Assembly (NCBI GenBank): GCA_964473355.1
Contig: CAYYOS010000038.1
Span: 1-18,208, forward strand
Length of the DNA: 18,208 bases
From: CAYYOS01 sp964473355
GTDB lineage: Bacteria > Pseudomonadota > Gammaproteobacteria > Burkholderiales > REEB80
Direction of reading: 5' to 3'
Numbering within the stretch: position 1 is the stretch's first letter; each line of letters opens with the position of its first letter. A program made the position numbers and the translations under genes. Under the pieces are notes generated by a model. The model was not told the origin of the DNA. It did not search any database and was given only the letters and a program-made list of their open reading frames with translations. Positions 8,160 to 15,472 of this stretch are shown piece after piece.

Positions 8160-9484
8160 CGATGTTCTGGATAGTGGCGAGCATATTTATGGCTGCCGCC
8201 TCGATGTTCATTCTTTTCCCTCTGCGCATTGCCCGAAGAAAAGCAAAAAATGTGGCAAGGGACGCCTTGAACATCAGCGTTTATCGCGATCAGTTTATCG
8301 AACTGGAAGCCGACCATCGCCATGGCATCTTAAGTACAAAACAATATGAAATAGCTAAGCAGGAATTACAGCGACGCCTACTGCAGGAGATGGAGCAAGG
8401 AAAAAAAGAAGTTCCTATGGGCGCGGATAATAAATCCTTCAGCGGGGGCGTACGCGTTGCCGTTATGGTGGCGATCGCGGTTCCGGTTAGCGCCTTATTG
8501 CTGTACATGCAGCTTGGCAATTCCAAGGGCTTGGCGCAACGATTGGGAGAGCCGGTGACTTCTACATCCAATCAACAAATGGAGGTTGTCCAGCAACAGA
8601 CGGCGAAAGAACTGCAAAGCTCGGTAACGCAGCTCAGCGCACACCTAAAAGATCGACCTGCTGACGCAGGAGCCTGGGCAAAGCTGGGGCAAACCTATGC
8701 GGCAATGGCCCGATTCAAAGAGGCGGGCGCCGCTTATGGGCGCTTAGCTGCGTTAGTCCCTGACGATCCTTCTGTATTCGCTGACTATGCGGAAGTGCTA
8801 GGGATGATGAATAACGGACAATTGGCGGGTAAGCCTAGTGAGTTAATCGATCACGCATTGCGGCTTGATTCCCAACATCCTAAGGCCCTTGCACTAGCAG
8901 GAATTGCCGCATTCGAACAGAAAAAATTTAAACAGGCGGCAGAATATTGGGAACAATTGCGAGCAATTCTCCCGGAAAGTTCTGAGGTCATATTGTCCGT
9001 GTCAAAAGGTATTGCTGAAGCGAAATCTCTGGCGGCCGGCGAAAATAATACTCGCCCCTCCGTCCAGGTTGGCAGCAAAGATATACAAAACAGGGTGGCG
9101 CCTCCGTCGGATACGGCCATTCCCTCCAGTGGCGCAACCCGAGGCGGAATTTCTGGAAACGTTACGTTAGCACCTGCCCTTGCTGCTAAAACTTCACCCG
9201 ACGACACCCTGTTTATTTTTGCGCGAGCCAAGGTCGGACCAAAAATGCCCCTGGCAATCTTACGTCTGCAAGCCAACAGCTTGCCCGCAACCTTTTCATT
9301 AAACGATATGATGGCCATGACACCAGCAAGGAAGCTCTCTGATTTCTCTGAGGTAATAGTGGGAGCGCGCATTTCTAAATCAGGTAATGCTTTGCCCCAG
9401 CGCGGTGATCTACAAGGCTTTAGCCAAGCAGTTAAAATTGGCGACAAAGCTGTATCAGTGGTCATTGACCGGGAGGTGCCTTAG
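8156..9484 (+). CDS. ccmI: Cytochrome c biogenesis TPR protein CcmI
   Basis: CcmI binds apocytochrome c and delivers it to the CcmFH ligation complex. The 442-residue protein has two membrane helices (about 3-22 and 100-119) flanking a cytoplasmic loop with the family's VYRDQFIELEADHRHGILS pattern. TPR repeats follow (about 150-290, for example AWAKLGQTYAAMARFKEAGA), then a low-complexity linker (about 295-330). The beta-rich C-terminal domain is typical of long CcmI proteins (GNVTLAPALAAK, DTLFIFARAKVGPKMPLAI). It starts with ATGA overlapping ccmH and is the last gene of the operon. It converges on pncC with only 21 bases between, where I see no stem-loop with a T tract. Confidence 0.92.
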   Translation: MTMFWIVASIFMAAASMFILFPLRIARRKAKNVARDALNISVYRDQFIELEADHRHGILSTKQYEIAKQELQRRLLQEMEQGKKEVPMGADNKSFSGGVRVAVMVAIAVPVSALLLYMQLGNSKGLAQRLGEPVTSTSNQQMEVVQQQTAKELQSSVTQLSAHLKDRPADAGAWAKLGQTYAAMARFKEAGAAYGRLAALVPDDPSVFADYAEVLGMMNNGQLAGKPSELIDHALRLDSQHPKALALAGIAAFEQKKFKQAAEYWEQLRAILPESSEVILSVSKGIAEAKSLAAGENNTRPSVQVGSKDIQNRVAPPSDTAIPSSGATRGGISGNVTLAPALAAKTSPDDTLFIFARAKVGPKMPLAILRLQANSLPATFSLNDMMAMTPARKLSDFSEVIVGARISKSGNALPQRGDLQGFSQAVKIGDKAVSVVIDREVP

Positions 9485-9505
9485 CTCAGATGTTTTAATT
9501 TTCGC

Positions 9506-9988
9506 TCACTCAGCCAACAAACCGCTCAGCGCTGTAATAACAGATAATCTTCGTACTAAATAACGATCCCCATTAAAACGCTGCATAGAAAATCTTGTCG
9601 CACCATGACGCGAGCCCCAGGCAAAGCACACTGTACCTACGGGTTTATCGGCTGTCCCGCCGTCGGGACCAGCAATGCCGCTCACGGCAAGCGCGATATC
9701 CGCGCTGCTATGTATTAAAGCGCCTTCTACCATGGCGCGAACGGTAGCTTCCGAAACGGCGCCATGTAACGCGATAAGGCTGGGGTCCACGTCCAACATT
9801 TGTTGCTTAGCCAGATTGCTGTAAGTAACAAAGCCGCGATCAAACCAGGCGGAGCTGCCGGGTGCGCTCGTTATGGCTTCCGCAATCCAGCCACCCGTGC
9901 AAGACTCCGCGGTCACCAAAATCTGGCGACGAGATTTGAGCATCTGCCCGACTTCTACAGCCAGTTGCTCGAGTTCCGCGTCACGCAA
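9506..9988 (-). CDS. pncC: Nicotinamide-nucleotide amidase PncC (CinA C-terminal domain)
   Basis: The enzyme deamidates nicotinamide mononucleotide to nicotinate mononucleotide in NAD salvage. The 160-residue stand-alone CinA C-terminal domain has TAESCTGG (26-33, catalytic Ser29), GFVTYSNLAKQQML with Lys61, and the GIAGPDGGTADKPVGTV loop. The N-terminal molybdopterin-binding-like domain of full CinA is absent, as in many proteobacterial PncC proteins. The start is TTG at 9988, within an 8-base overlap with the pgpA stop; a GGAG lies 10 bases upstream. A later start would cut the first helix. It is the last gene of the leftward cluster and converges on ccmI. Confidence 0.9.
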   Translation of the reverse strand: MRDAELEQLAVEVGQMLKSRRQILVTAESCTGGWIAEAITSAPGSSAWFDRGFVTYSNLAKQQMLDVDPSLIALHGAVSEATVRAMVEGALIHSSADIALAVSGIAGPDGGTADKPVGTVCFAWGSRHGATRFSMQRFNGDRYLVRRLSVITALSGLLAE

Positions 9989-10460
9989 AAAAGATGCGCT
10001 CCAAAAATTTAATTACAATCACGGTGTAAACCCCCGCTAACAAATCATCGAACATCACACCCCAGCCATTTTTTAGTCGGCGATCGAAATAGCGTATGGG
10101 AAAGGGCTTCCAAATATCGAATAAACGAAAAAGAAGAAACGCAACGAGATACCAACCCCACGTCGCGGGTGTGAAAAACAATACCAACAGAAACGCGACG
10201 ACCTCATCCCAGACAATGCTTCGGTGGTCGGAAACACCCAAAGCTTGGTTGGTTTTATCACCCGCCCATGCGCCTAAAGCAAATAAAGCGGCAATGATTA
10301 ATAAGTAAAGGCCAGCGGGATTGACATCTTTTACTAACCAAAAAAAAGGAAATGCTAACAGCGTCCCCGCTGTGCCGGGGGCGCGCGGAAACAAACCCAC
10401 ACCAAACCCGCAGGCGATGAAATAAGCCGGATGCGAACTAACAAATTTCCAATTAAGCAA
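9981..10460 (-). CDS. pgpA: Phosphatidylglycerophosphatase A PgpA
   Basis: PgpA removes phosphate from phosphatidylglycerophosphate to make phosphatidylglycerol at the inner membrane. The 159-residue membrane protein has the family motifs GFGVGLFPRAPGTAGT (19-34), DHRSIVWDEVVAF, LFRLFDIWKPFPI and GWGVMFDDLLAG, with several hydrophobic helices. The start codon is TTG at 10460, overlapping the thiL stop by 8 bases (TTGCTTAA). The N-terminus from this TTG (SSHPAYFIACGFG) aligns with the usual family start, so I keep it. The usual Gly after VWDEVV is Ala here, probably a neutral change. It is linked to thiL, as in many proteobacteria. Confidence 0.93.
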   Translation of the reverse strand: MLNWKFVSSHPAYFIACGFGVGLFPRAPGTAGTLLAFPFFWLVKDVNPAGLYLLIIAALFALGAWAGDKTNQALGVSDHRSIVWDEVVAFLLVLFFTPATWGWYLVAFLLFRLFDIWKPFPIRYFDRRLKNGWGVMFDDLLAGVYTVIVIKFLERIFFA

Positions 10461-11409
10461 AATGATCGTAGCCTAATTTAGACAATTTCATCCTTTTGCC
10501 GGCCTCATTAATAACTTTAAGCCCTTTGCCGAATTTGATTACACCAATTCTCGTAAGGGGGAGATTTAGTTTGCGGGCGAGTGCGCTAATTTTATTTTGG
10601 CTTTCCGGCGCCGCGGTAAAACATAATTCGTAGTCGTCACCCCCGCTCAAGCGAGCTTGTTGCGCCACTGCCATCTCGGCATAGCGCTGCATCGCGGCAG
10701 ACTGCGGAACCTTAGCCAACTCAACTTCTGCTGCGACACCTGAACTCTCAAGAATATGATTTAAGTCGGCCAATAAACCGTCGGAAATATCGATGGCGCT
10801 ATGCGCAATCGCGCGCAAACTTTTTCCCAACGTTACGCGCGGCGTAGGCGCATGCAAGCGCGACGCGCAAAAGGCTAAGGATCGCGGATCAAGCTTAATT
10901 TTTGCATGATAATGCGCCAAGGCTAGCGCCGCATCACCCACGGTGCCGGAAACCCATACGTCGTCCCCTACCCTAGCGGTGTCACGGCGCAGTGCCAATC
11001 CCGGGGGAACCTCACCCAGGATCTGCACGCACAGGGTAAGCGGGCCGCGAGTGGTATCTCCACCTATAAGCTCCACACTAAACTCGTCCGCTGTTTCAAA
11101 AAACCCTTTAGCAAATTTTTTTATCCAAACGGAATTAACCTTGGGTAGCGCCGCGGAGAGGGTTGCCCAACGCGGCGTAGCGCCCATGGCGGCCATATCG
11201 GATAAATTCACCGCTAGGGTTTTTCCGCCTAAAAGTCTGGGCTCGGCGTTTGAGAAAAAATGCGTGCCTTCTACCAGCATGTCGGTAGACACCACCAACT
11301 CCATGCCCCGCCTAGGTTGAAGCAGCGCCGCGTCGTCCCCTATGCCTAAAATGACATGACGGTTGGGGCGAGTGAAATAACGCCGAATTAGATCAAACTC
11401 AGAGGGCAT
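10453..11409 (-). CDS. thiL: Thiamine-monophosphate kinase ThiL
   Basis: ThiL phosphorylates thiamine monophosphate to thiamine pyrophosphate using ATP. The 318-residue cytoplasmic protein carries the family motifs in order: N-terminal EFDLIRRYF, GIGDDAALL, STDMLVEGTHFF, NLSDMAAMGATPRW, IGGDTTRGP, DISDGLLADLNHI and SGGDDYELCFT. The aspartates in these motifs bind magnesium and substrate. The ATG at 11409 gives the normal MPSEFDLI start, although no strong ribosome binding site is visible upstream. It lies 127 bases after nusB with a palindromic repeat in the gap, and overlaps pgpA by 8 bases. Confidence 0.96.
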   Translation of the reverse strand: MPSEFDLIRRYFTRPNRHVILGIGDDAALLQPRRGMELVVSTDMLVEGTHFFSNAEPRLLGGKTLAVNLSDMAAMGATPRWATLSAALPKVNSVWIKKFAKGFFETADEFSVELIGGDTTRGPLTLCVQILGEVPPGLALRRDTARVGDDVWVSGTVGDAALALAHYHAKIKLDPRSLAFCASRLHAPTPRVTLGKSLRAIAHSAIDISDGLLADLNHILESSGVAAEVELAKVPQSAAMQRYAEMAVAQQARLSGGDDYELCFTAAPESQNKISALARKLNLPLTRIGVIKFGKGLKVINEAGKRMKLSKLGYDHFA

Positions 11410-11458
11410 GAGCAGATTTTACTTGAGGTTTCGCTATCCTAGGTTCGAATTATTGAAG

Positions 11459-11525
11459 CACCTGGATTTTCGCCCCAGACTAGAACATTCGGGGATGACG
11501 ACCTGGTCGTGGGAATGACGAAACG
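11459..11525. repeat. Short palindromic intergenic repeat between nusB and thiL
   Basis: The segment starts CTGGATTTTCGCCCC, continues ATTCGGGGATGACG, and ends GTGGGAATGACGAA. It contains the near-perfect palindrome ACGACCTGGTCGT (11498-11510), a CCCC/GGGG stem (11473-11494), and two near-direct copies of GGGAATGACG (11491-11500 reads GGGGATGACG). In my experience the pattern CTGGAT...GGGAATGACG is that of abundant dispersed intergenic repeats in betaproteobacteria, but I could not search for copies. It has no T tract, so it is not an obvious terminator. It fills most of the 127-base nusB-thiL spacer. Confidence 0.55.
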
Positions 11526-11536
11526 TGCGTGTCGTG

Positions 11537-11980
11537 CTAAGTATGTTTCTGCTCTCGTTTTCTGCCGAATTCTGTAGGGCGATGCAAGGCGGCGAGTTTG
11601 TCCAACACGCCGTTCACATATTTATGTCCTTCGGTTCCCCCAAAGGTTTTGGCAAGCTCTATCGCCTCGTTGATAATGACCCGATAGGGCGTCTCGGCTG
11701 CATACAACAATTCAAACCCGGCCAGTAGCAACAATGCATATTCCACCGGGCTCAATTCCTTGATGGGGCGATCCAGGTGGGGCGTTAGCGCTTCCTCAAG
11801 TGCAGCTTGGTGTTCTATCACCCCGAATAGTAGTGCGCGAAATAACGGTTCATCTTTCGCCGGTAAATCGGCATCTTCATTTAATTGCGCGTGAATTAAC
11901 TCGGCGCTGTCACCACCCAAGCGCCATTGATATAAACCCTGCAATGCCGTTTCACGCGCGCGATGGCGATTAGAACTCAT
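11537..11980 (-). CDS. nusB: Transcription antitermination factor NusB
   Basis: NusB binds boxA RNA with NusE (S10) and takes part in rRNA antitermination. The 147-residue all-helical protein begins MSSNRHRARETALQGLYQW, the arginine-rich RNA-binding start of the family. It contains LDRPIKELSPVEYALLLLAGFELL, PYRVIINEAIELAKTFGGTEGHKYVNGVLDKLA, the most conserved part of NusB. The ATG overlaps the ribH stop (ATGA), so the two are translationally coupled, an arrangement common in proteobacteria. The short tail after VLDKLA is unremarkable. Confidence 0.96.
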   Translation of the reverse strand: MSSNRHRARETALQGLYQWRLGGDSAELIHAQLNEDADLPAKDEPLFRALLFGVIEHQAALEEALTPHLDRPIKELSPVEYALLLLAGFELLYAAETPYRVIINEAIELAKTFGGTEGHKYVNGVLDKLAALHRPTEFGRKREQKHT

Positions 11981-12429
11981 AACGGTTGATTGAGTAAATT
12001 AGCCATTTCAATGGCGACTAAAGCTGCGTCTCTACCTTTTTCCTGCATACGCGCTAGCGCCTGGGCATCGGTGTCAGTCGTTAAAATTGCATTGGCGATA
12101 GGCACACCGGTATCCAGCTGCACGGTGTTAATCCCCCGCGCCGATTCCTGCGCTACGATTTCAAAATGAAAGGTGTCGCCCCGCACCACCGCGCCCAAGG
12201 CGATGAGCGCATCATACATTTTGTTCTGTGCTAGTTTTTGCAGGGCTAATGGCGTTTCCAATGCGCCGGGAACGGTCACCAGCATGATGTTGTCGTCATT
12301 CACGCCGCGCGCCTTAAGTTCAGTCAAACACGCGCTTAACAAGCCCTCGCCAATTTCAGAATTAAAGCGGCTTAATACGATGCCAATGTGCAAAGTTTTA
12401 CCATTTAGATTTTTTTCTATTTTTTTCAT
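11977..12429 (-). CDS. ribH: 6,7-dimethyl-8-ribityllumazine synthase RibH
   Basis: RibH condenses 5-amino-6-ribitylaminouracil with dihydroxybutanone phosphate to give lumazine, the penultimate riboflavin step. The 150-residue protein has GIVLSRFN (16-23), VPGALETPLAL (53-63), LGAVVRGDTFHFEIVAQES with the catalytic His88, and PIANAILTTDTDAQA. The ATG at 12429 directly abuts the terminal inverted repeat of the element upstream. The only Shine-Dalgarno-like bases are AGGA in that repeat, just two bases from the ATG. A frame running through the repeat ends at ATGA over this start. The stop overlaps nusB. Confidence 0.96.
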   Translation of the reverse strand: MKKIEKNLNGKTLHIGIVLSRFNSEIGEGLLSACLTELKARGVNDDNIMLVTVPGALETPLALQKLAQNKMYDALIALGAVVRGDTFHFEIVAQESARGINTVQLDTGVPIANAILTTDTDAQALARMQEKGRDAALVAIEMANLLNQPL

Positions 12430-12443
12430 GATCCTAGAAACGG
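12429..12443 (+). repeat. Terminal inverted repeat, ribH-side end
   Basis: TGATCCTAGAAACGG; exact complement of 12656-12670. On the minus strand this end reads CCGTTTCTAGGATCA and its last base is the A of the ribH ATG. Confidence 0.8.
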
Positions 12444-12575
12444 TAGTTGGGCACCCCCAAGTGTGCGTTTTTCAAGCTGGCTGGCTAGGCGAGACGACGC
12501 AGCATGGCTATTCCCTGCAAGGAGGAGCAACGACGTCAGGCGGCTTGAAAAAGGTGCAATTGGGTGTGTAGCGGG

Positions 12576-12591
12576 GTCACCTTTTGGTGAC
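12576..12591. repeat. Perfect 6-bp stem-loop inside the ribBX-ribH element
   Basis: GTCACC, four T, GGTGAC form a perfect hairpin. On the minus strand (the direction of transcription) the loop is AAAA and no T tract follows, so it is not a canonical intrinsic terminator. Confidence 0.5.
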
Positions 12592-12655
12592 AAGCTTAAG
12601 TATTGATTAAGGTTAGTGTACATAGTCTTCATAGTAAGCAATGAGCGGTCAGCTG

Positions 12656-12670
12656 CCGTTTCTAGGATCA
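12656..12670 (-). repeat. Terminal inverted repeat, ribBX-side end
   Basis: On the minus strand this reads TGATCCTAGAAACGG; its first three bases are the TGA stop codon of ribBX. It is identical to the plus-strand sequence at 12429-12443. Confidence 0.8.
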
Positions 12671-13756
12671 GGGTTGTTTATAACCCGTCACTTCAAGATT
12701 AAAGCCCGCCATGCTCGGCATTTTCCGGGGCACCGCCAAAAGGCGCATTTTTGTTACTTGTAGATCGCGCAGAATTTGTGCGCCTATGCCGTAATTTCGT
12801 AAGTCCATTTTGGCGGCTTTAGCCGGGCCCACGTCAGCTTGCACGCGGGCTAACAATTCCTCTGGGGATTCCGGGTGGTGTAAGAATACTAAGACGCCCC
12901 GCTCGGTTTTGCTTATTTCTCGCATCGCATCATGCACGCCCCAAGCGTGGCCACCACTTTCCAAATCGAGTAAATCAATAACAGACAAAGGCTCATGCAC
13001 CCTCACCAAAGTCTCCAATTCCGGTGAGATCTTGCCCTTAACTAAAGCCAAATGAATTTGATTAGCAGGGTGATCTAAATATGCTATGAGTTGGAATTCC
13101 CCATATACCGTACGAATAGGACGCTCCGCCACGCGCTTTATCAATGTCTCGTTTTGGCTGCGATAGTGGATTAAATCCGCAATGCTGCCTATCTTAAATT
13201 TATGCTGCTCCGCAAATTCAATGAGGTCGGGAAGCCGTGCCATCTCGCCATTTTCTTTGAGGATTTCGCAAATTACTGCGGCGGGGGTGAGCCCCGCCAA
13301 CTGCGCTAAATCGCATCCGGCCTCAGTATGCCCTGCGCGCACCAGCACGCCGCCTGGCTCTGCCATGAGTGGAAAAATATGTCCGGGTTGAATAATATCC
13401 TGCGGCGTTGCGTCTTTTTTTACAGCGGCCTGTATCGTGCGAGCACGGTCCCCAGCGGATATGCCCGTCGTAACACCCTCCGTTGCTTCGATAGACACCG
13501 TAAAATTGGTACCTAGCGTAGAGCGATTAGCGGAGACCATTAGCGGTAGGTTTAACTGCTGACAGCGCTCCGGGGTGAGCGTTAAGCAAATTAAACCCCG
13601 GCCGAATTTTGCCATAAAATTTATGTGCTCCGCGGTAGCGAATTGTGCCGCTAACACCAAATCGCCCTCATTCTCTCGGTCTTCTTCATCCACCAAAATG
13701 ACCATACGGCCCGCTTGAATGTCTGCAATAATTTCTTTAGTTGGGCTTAACGACAT
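12668..13756 (-). CDS. ribB: 3,4-dihydroxy-2-butanone 4-phosphate synthase with degenerate GTP cyclohydrolase II domain (RibBX)
   Basis: The N-terminal domain (residues 1-200) converts ribulose 5-phosphate to dihydroxybutanone phosphate for RibH. It has the acidic DEEDRENEGDLV loop (23-34), TGISAGDRARTI and RAGHTEAGCDLAQLAG. The C-terminal domain (about 205-362) resembles GTP cyclohydrolase II. However, the zinc-binding segment that normally follows RVH and carries three cysteines is replaced by RVHEPLSVIDLLDLESGGHA, with no cysteine. The catalytic GRGIGL-type loop is also lost, although DLRNYGIGAQILRDLQV remains. The second domain is therefore very unlikely to have cyclohydrolase activity. 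Such RibBX fusions are known in several proteobacteria. It will often be labelled ribBA. A separate RibA is expected elsewhere. Confidence 0.93.
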   Translation of the reverse strand: MSLSPTKEIIADIQAGRMVILVDEEDRENEGDLVLAAQFATAEHINFMAKFGRGLICLTLTPERCQQLNLPLMVSANRSTLGTNFTVSIEATEGVTTGISAGDRARTIQAAVKKDATPQDIIQPGHIFPLMAEPGGVLVRAGHTEAGCDLAQLAGLTPAAVICEILKENGEMARLPDLIEFAEQHKFKIGSIADLIHYRSQNETLIKRVAERPIRTVYGEFQLIAYLDHPANQIHLALVKGKISPELETLVRVHEPLSVIDLLDLESGGHAWGVHDAMREISKTERGVLVFLHHPESPEELLARVQADVGPAKAAKMDLRNYGIGAQILRDLQVTKMRLLAVPRKMPSMAGFNLEVTGYKQP

Positions 13757-13757
13757 T

Positions 13758-14345
13758 TTATTCTTTACGATTAATTAAGTTATCAACATAGCGGGCCAGC
13801 ATATCTACTTCAATATTTACTTTAGCGCCTTGTTTAAAGTTTTTAAACGTGGTGGCGGTCCAAGTATGCGGTATGAGGTTGATAAAAACTTCGCTACCCT
13901 CAATCTTATTCACCGTTAAGCTTACGCCGTGAACGGTAATCGAACCCTTGGGAGCGATATATTGCAAGAGCGGCCGGGGAACATCGATCACCAGCGTGTA
14001 GCTTTCCCCTATTGAGCTTAAGTTTGTGATAACGCCTACGCCATCCACATGGCCGCTGACCAAGTGCCCGCCGAGGCGATCTGACAAGCGCAAGGCTTTT
14101 TCTAGGTTCACGTCGTCGCCTGCTTTGAAGCCCGTGGTAACGCGCAAAGTCTCAGCGGAAACGTCCACCGCAATTTGCCGGGGGCGCTTATCCACCACGG
14201 TCAAGCAAACGCCATTTACGCTAATACTATCGCCCGGCTTTACGTCGTCAAAATTTAGATCGCTCTCTATAACCACGCGGGCATCGTTGCCATGTAATTC
14301 GGCAACTTCAATTTTACCGGTTGCTGCCACTATGCCGGTGAACAT
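13758..14345 (-). CDS. ribE: Riboflavin synthase alpha subunit RibE (RibC in E. coli)
   Basis: The enzyme dismutates two lumazine molecules to riboflavin and a pyrimidine that re-enters the pathway. The 195-residue protein shows the two tandem lumazine-binding barrels. The first begins MFTGIVAATGKI and has GDSISVNGVCLTV. The second has GGHLVSGHVDGVG, GSITVHGVSLTVN and LIPHTWTATTF. The start at 14345 overlaps the ribD 3' end by 16 bases. The stop is one base before the ribBX start. Length is close to the family norm. Confidence 0.96.
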   Translation of the reverse strand: MFTGIVAATGKIEVAELHGNDARVVIESDLNFDDVKPGDSISVNGVCLTVVDKRPRQIAVDVSAETLRVTTGFKAGDDVNLEKALRLSDRLGGHLVSGHVDGVGVITNLSSIGESYTLVIDVPRPLLQYIAPKGSITVHGVSLTVNKIEGSEVFINLIPHTWTATTFKNFKQGAKVNIEVDMLARYVDNLINRKE

Positions 14346-15460
14346 TTTTTCGGTCTCGCAATAATGCGCAAATCTCGGCCCACTTTACGAAATTCCATCA
14401 ATTCCAGATCACGCCTCGCCGCCATATCGGTGATGGCGGGCCACTGAAACATCGACCGCGCGTCGTTACCCAACAGGGTTGGCGCCAAGTAAAAGATAAT
14501 TTCGTCAACTAAATCTGCTTGCATTAGCGCACCGTTTAAGGTCGAACCAGCTTCCACTAAAACCTCATTCATGCCGCGACCAGCCAATTCTTTCATCACT
14601 GCCACTAAATTTAAACGGCCTTCTGTGGTAGGAATTCCCACCACCTCCGCGCCCAAGTTTTGTAGTTGCGTGTGCTTGGCTGGTAGCGCCCCGCCCGTAT
14701 CTTCCCGGCCCGCGAGGATGAGCACTTTACCATGATTCAAGATTTTAGCTGTAAGCGGAATACGCAGTTGGGTGTCCACTACGACGCGCATCGGTGCTCT
14801 GGGCGCGTCTACCGCGCGCACCGTGAGTGCCGGATCGTCACTTAAAATAGTATTAATGCCGGTGAGCACGGCGCAAGAGCGCGCGCGCCAGCGATGTCCA
14901 TCGCGGCGCGCAGGTTCGTCCGTTATCCATAAACTCCGCCCATTTTGGAGGGCGGTCCGGCCGTCCAAGCTCGCGGCGATTTTCAAACGCAACCAGGGCA
15001 GGCCGGTTTCCATTCTCTTTATAAAACCTGGATTTAAAGCGCGCGCCGCGGCCTCCATCAGCCCCGCGTACACCGTAATCCCCGCGTCTCGCAAACGTGC
15101 AAACCCTTTGCCGGAAACCAGCGGATTAGGGTCTTGCATGGCGGCGACAACTCTGGTGACCCCCGCTCGTATCAGGGCTTCCCAGCAAGGCGGCGTGCGG
15201 CCATAGTGAGCGCAGGGCTCTAAGGTGACGTACACCGTGGCATCACGTGCGTGGTCACCGGCTTGCTGTAACGCTATTATTTCAGCGTGTGGGCCGCCCG
15301 GGCTAACATGGTAACCCTCTCCCACGATTTCGTTAGCGCGGGTGATCACACAGCCGACACGCGGATTGGGCGTTGTGGTATATAAACCTAAATTAGCTAG
15401 GCTTAAGGCTTTCGCCATAAAAACATGGTCGGCAGCTGAATATTGCTGAGGGGTAGACAT
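14330..15460 (-). CDS. ribD: Bifunctional diaminohydroxyphosphoribosylaminopyrimidine deaminase / 5-amino-6-(5-phosphoribosylamino)uracil reductase RibD
   Basis: RibD catalyses the second and third steps of the GTP branch of riboflavin synthesis. Its N-terminal deaminase domain has the zinc motif GPHAE (His58, Glu60) and EPCAHYGRTPPC (Cys83, Cys92). The reductase domain starts near residue 150 with LRLKIAASLDGRTAL and includes WITDEPARRDGH, RARSCAVLTGINTILSDDP and EVLVEAGSTLNGAL, and it binds NADPH. I chose the ATG at 15460 (376 residues) over a TTG one codon upstream. It lies 12 bases after nrdR and overlaps ribE by 16 bases. No FMN riboswitch is visible ahead of it. Confidence 0.96.
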   Translation of the reverse strand: MSTPQQYSAADHVFMAKALSLANLGLYTTTPNPRVGCVITRANEIVGEGYHVSPGGPHAEIIALQQAGDHARDATVYVTLEPCAHYGRTPPCWEALIRAGVTRVVAAMQDPNPLVSGKGFARLRDAGITVYAGLMEAAARALNPGFIKRMETGLPWLRLKIAASLDGRTALQNGRSLWITDEPARRDGHRWRARSCAVLTGINTILSDDPALTVRAVDAPRAPMRVVVDTQLRIPLTAKILNHGKVLILAGREDTGGALPAKHTQLQNLGAEVVGIPTTEGRLNLVAVMKELAGRGMNEVLVEAGSTLNGALMQADLVDEIIFYLAPTLLGNDARSMFQWPAITDMAARRDLELMEFRKVGRDLRIIARPKKCSPA

Positions 15461-15472
15461 CAAAGGCGAGTA

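Larger units (their letters stand above)
12429..12670. repeat. MITE-like or REP-like element with 15-bp terminal inverted repeats
   Basis: The ends are TGATCCTAGAAACGG (12429-12443) and its exact complement (12656-12670); further inward, 4 of the next 6 positions also pair. Inside, 12450-12490 and 12533-12575 are imperfect complements (for example TTTTTCAAGC at 12469 pairs with GCTTGAAAAA at 12543), so a large part can fold into a long hairpin. A third stem, GTCACC-TTTT-GGTGAC, lies at 12576-12591. There is no transposase. The element fills the whole ribBX-ribH gap: one end contains the ribBX stop codon and the other abuts the ribH start. No clear target duplication is visible. I have the impression that similar repeats occur in betaproteobacteria but could not check. 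Confidence 0.75.

Noticed and set aside
9485..9505. Intrinsic terminator between the convergent ccmI and pncC genes
   Set aside because: Only 21 bases separate the genes and no GC-rich stem followed by a T tract is visible.
12430..12667. FMN riboswitch before ribH
   Set aside because: The region is explained by an inverted-repeat element, and none of the conserved RFN-element blocks (such as AGGGTGAAATTCCC-type) are seen here or before ribD.
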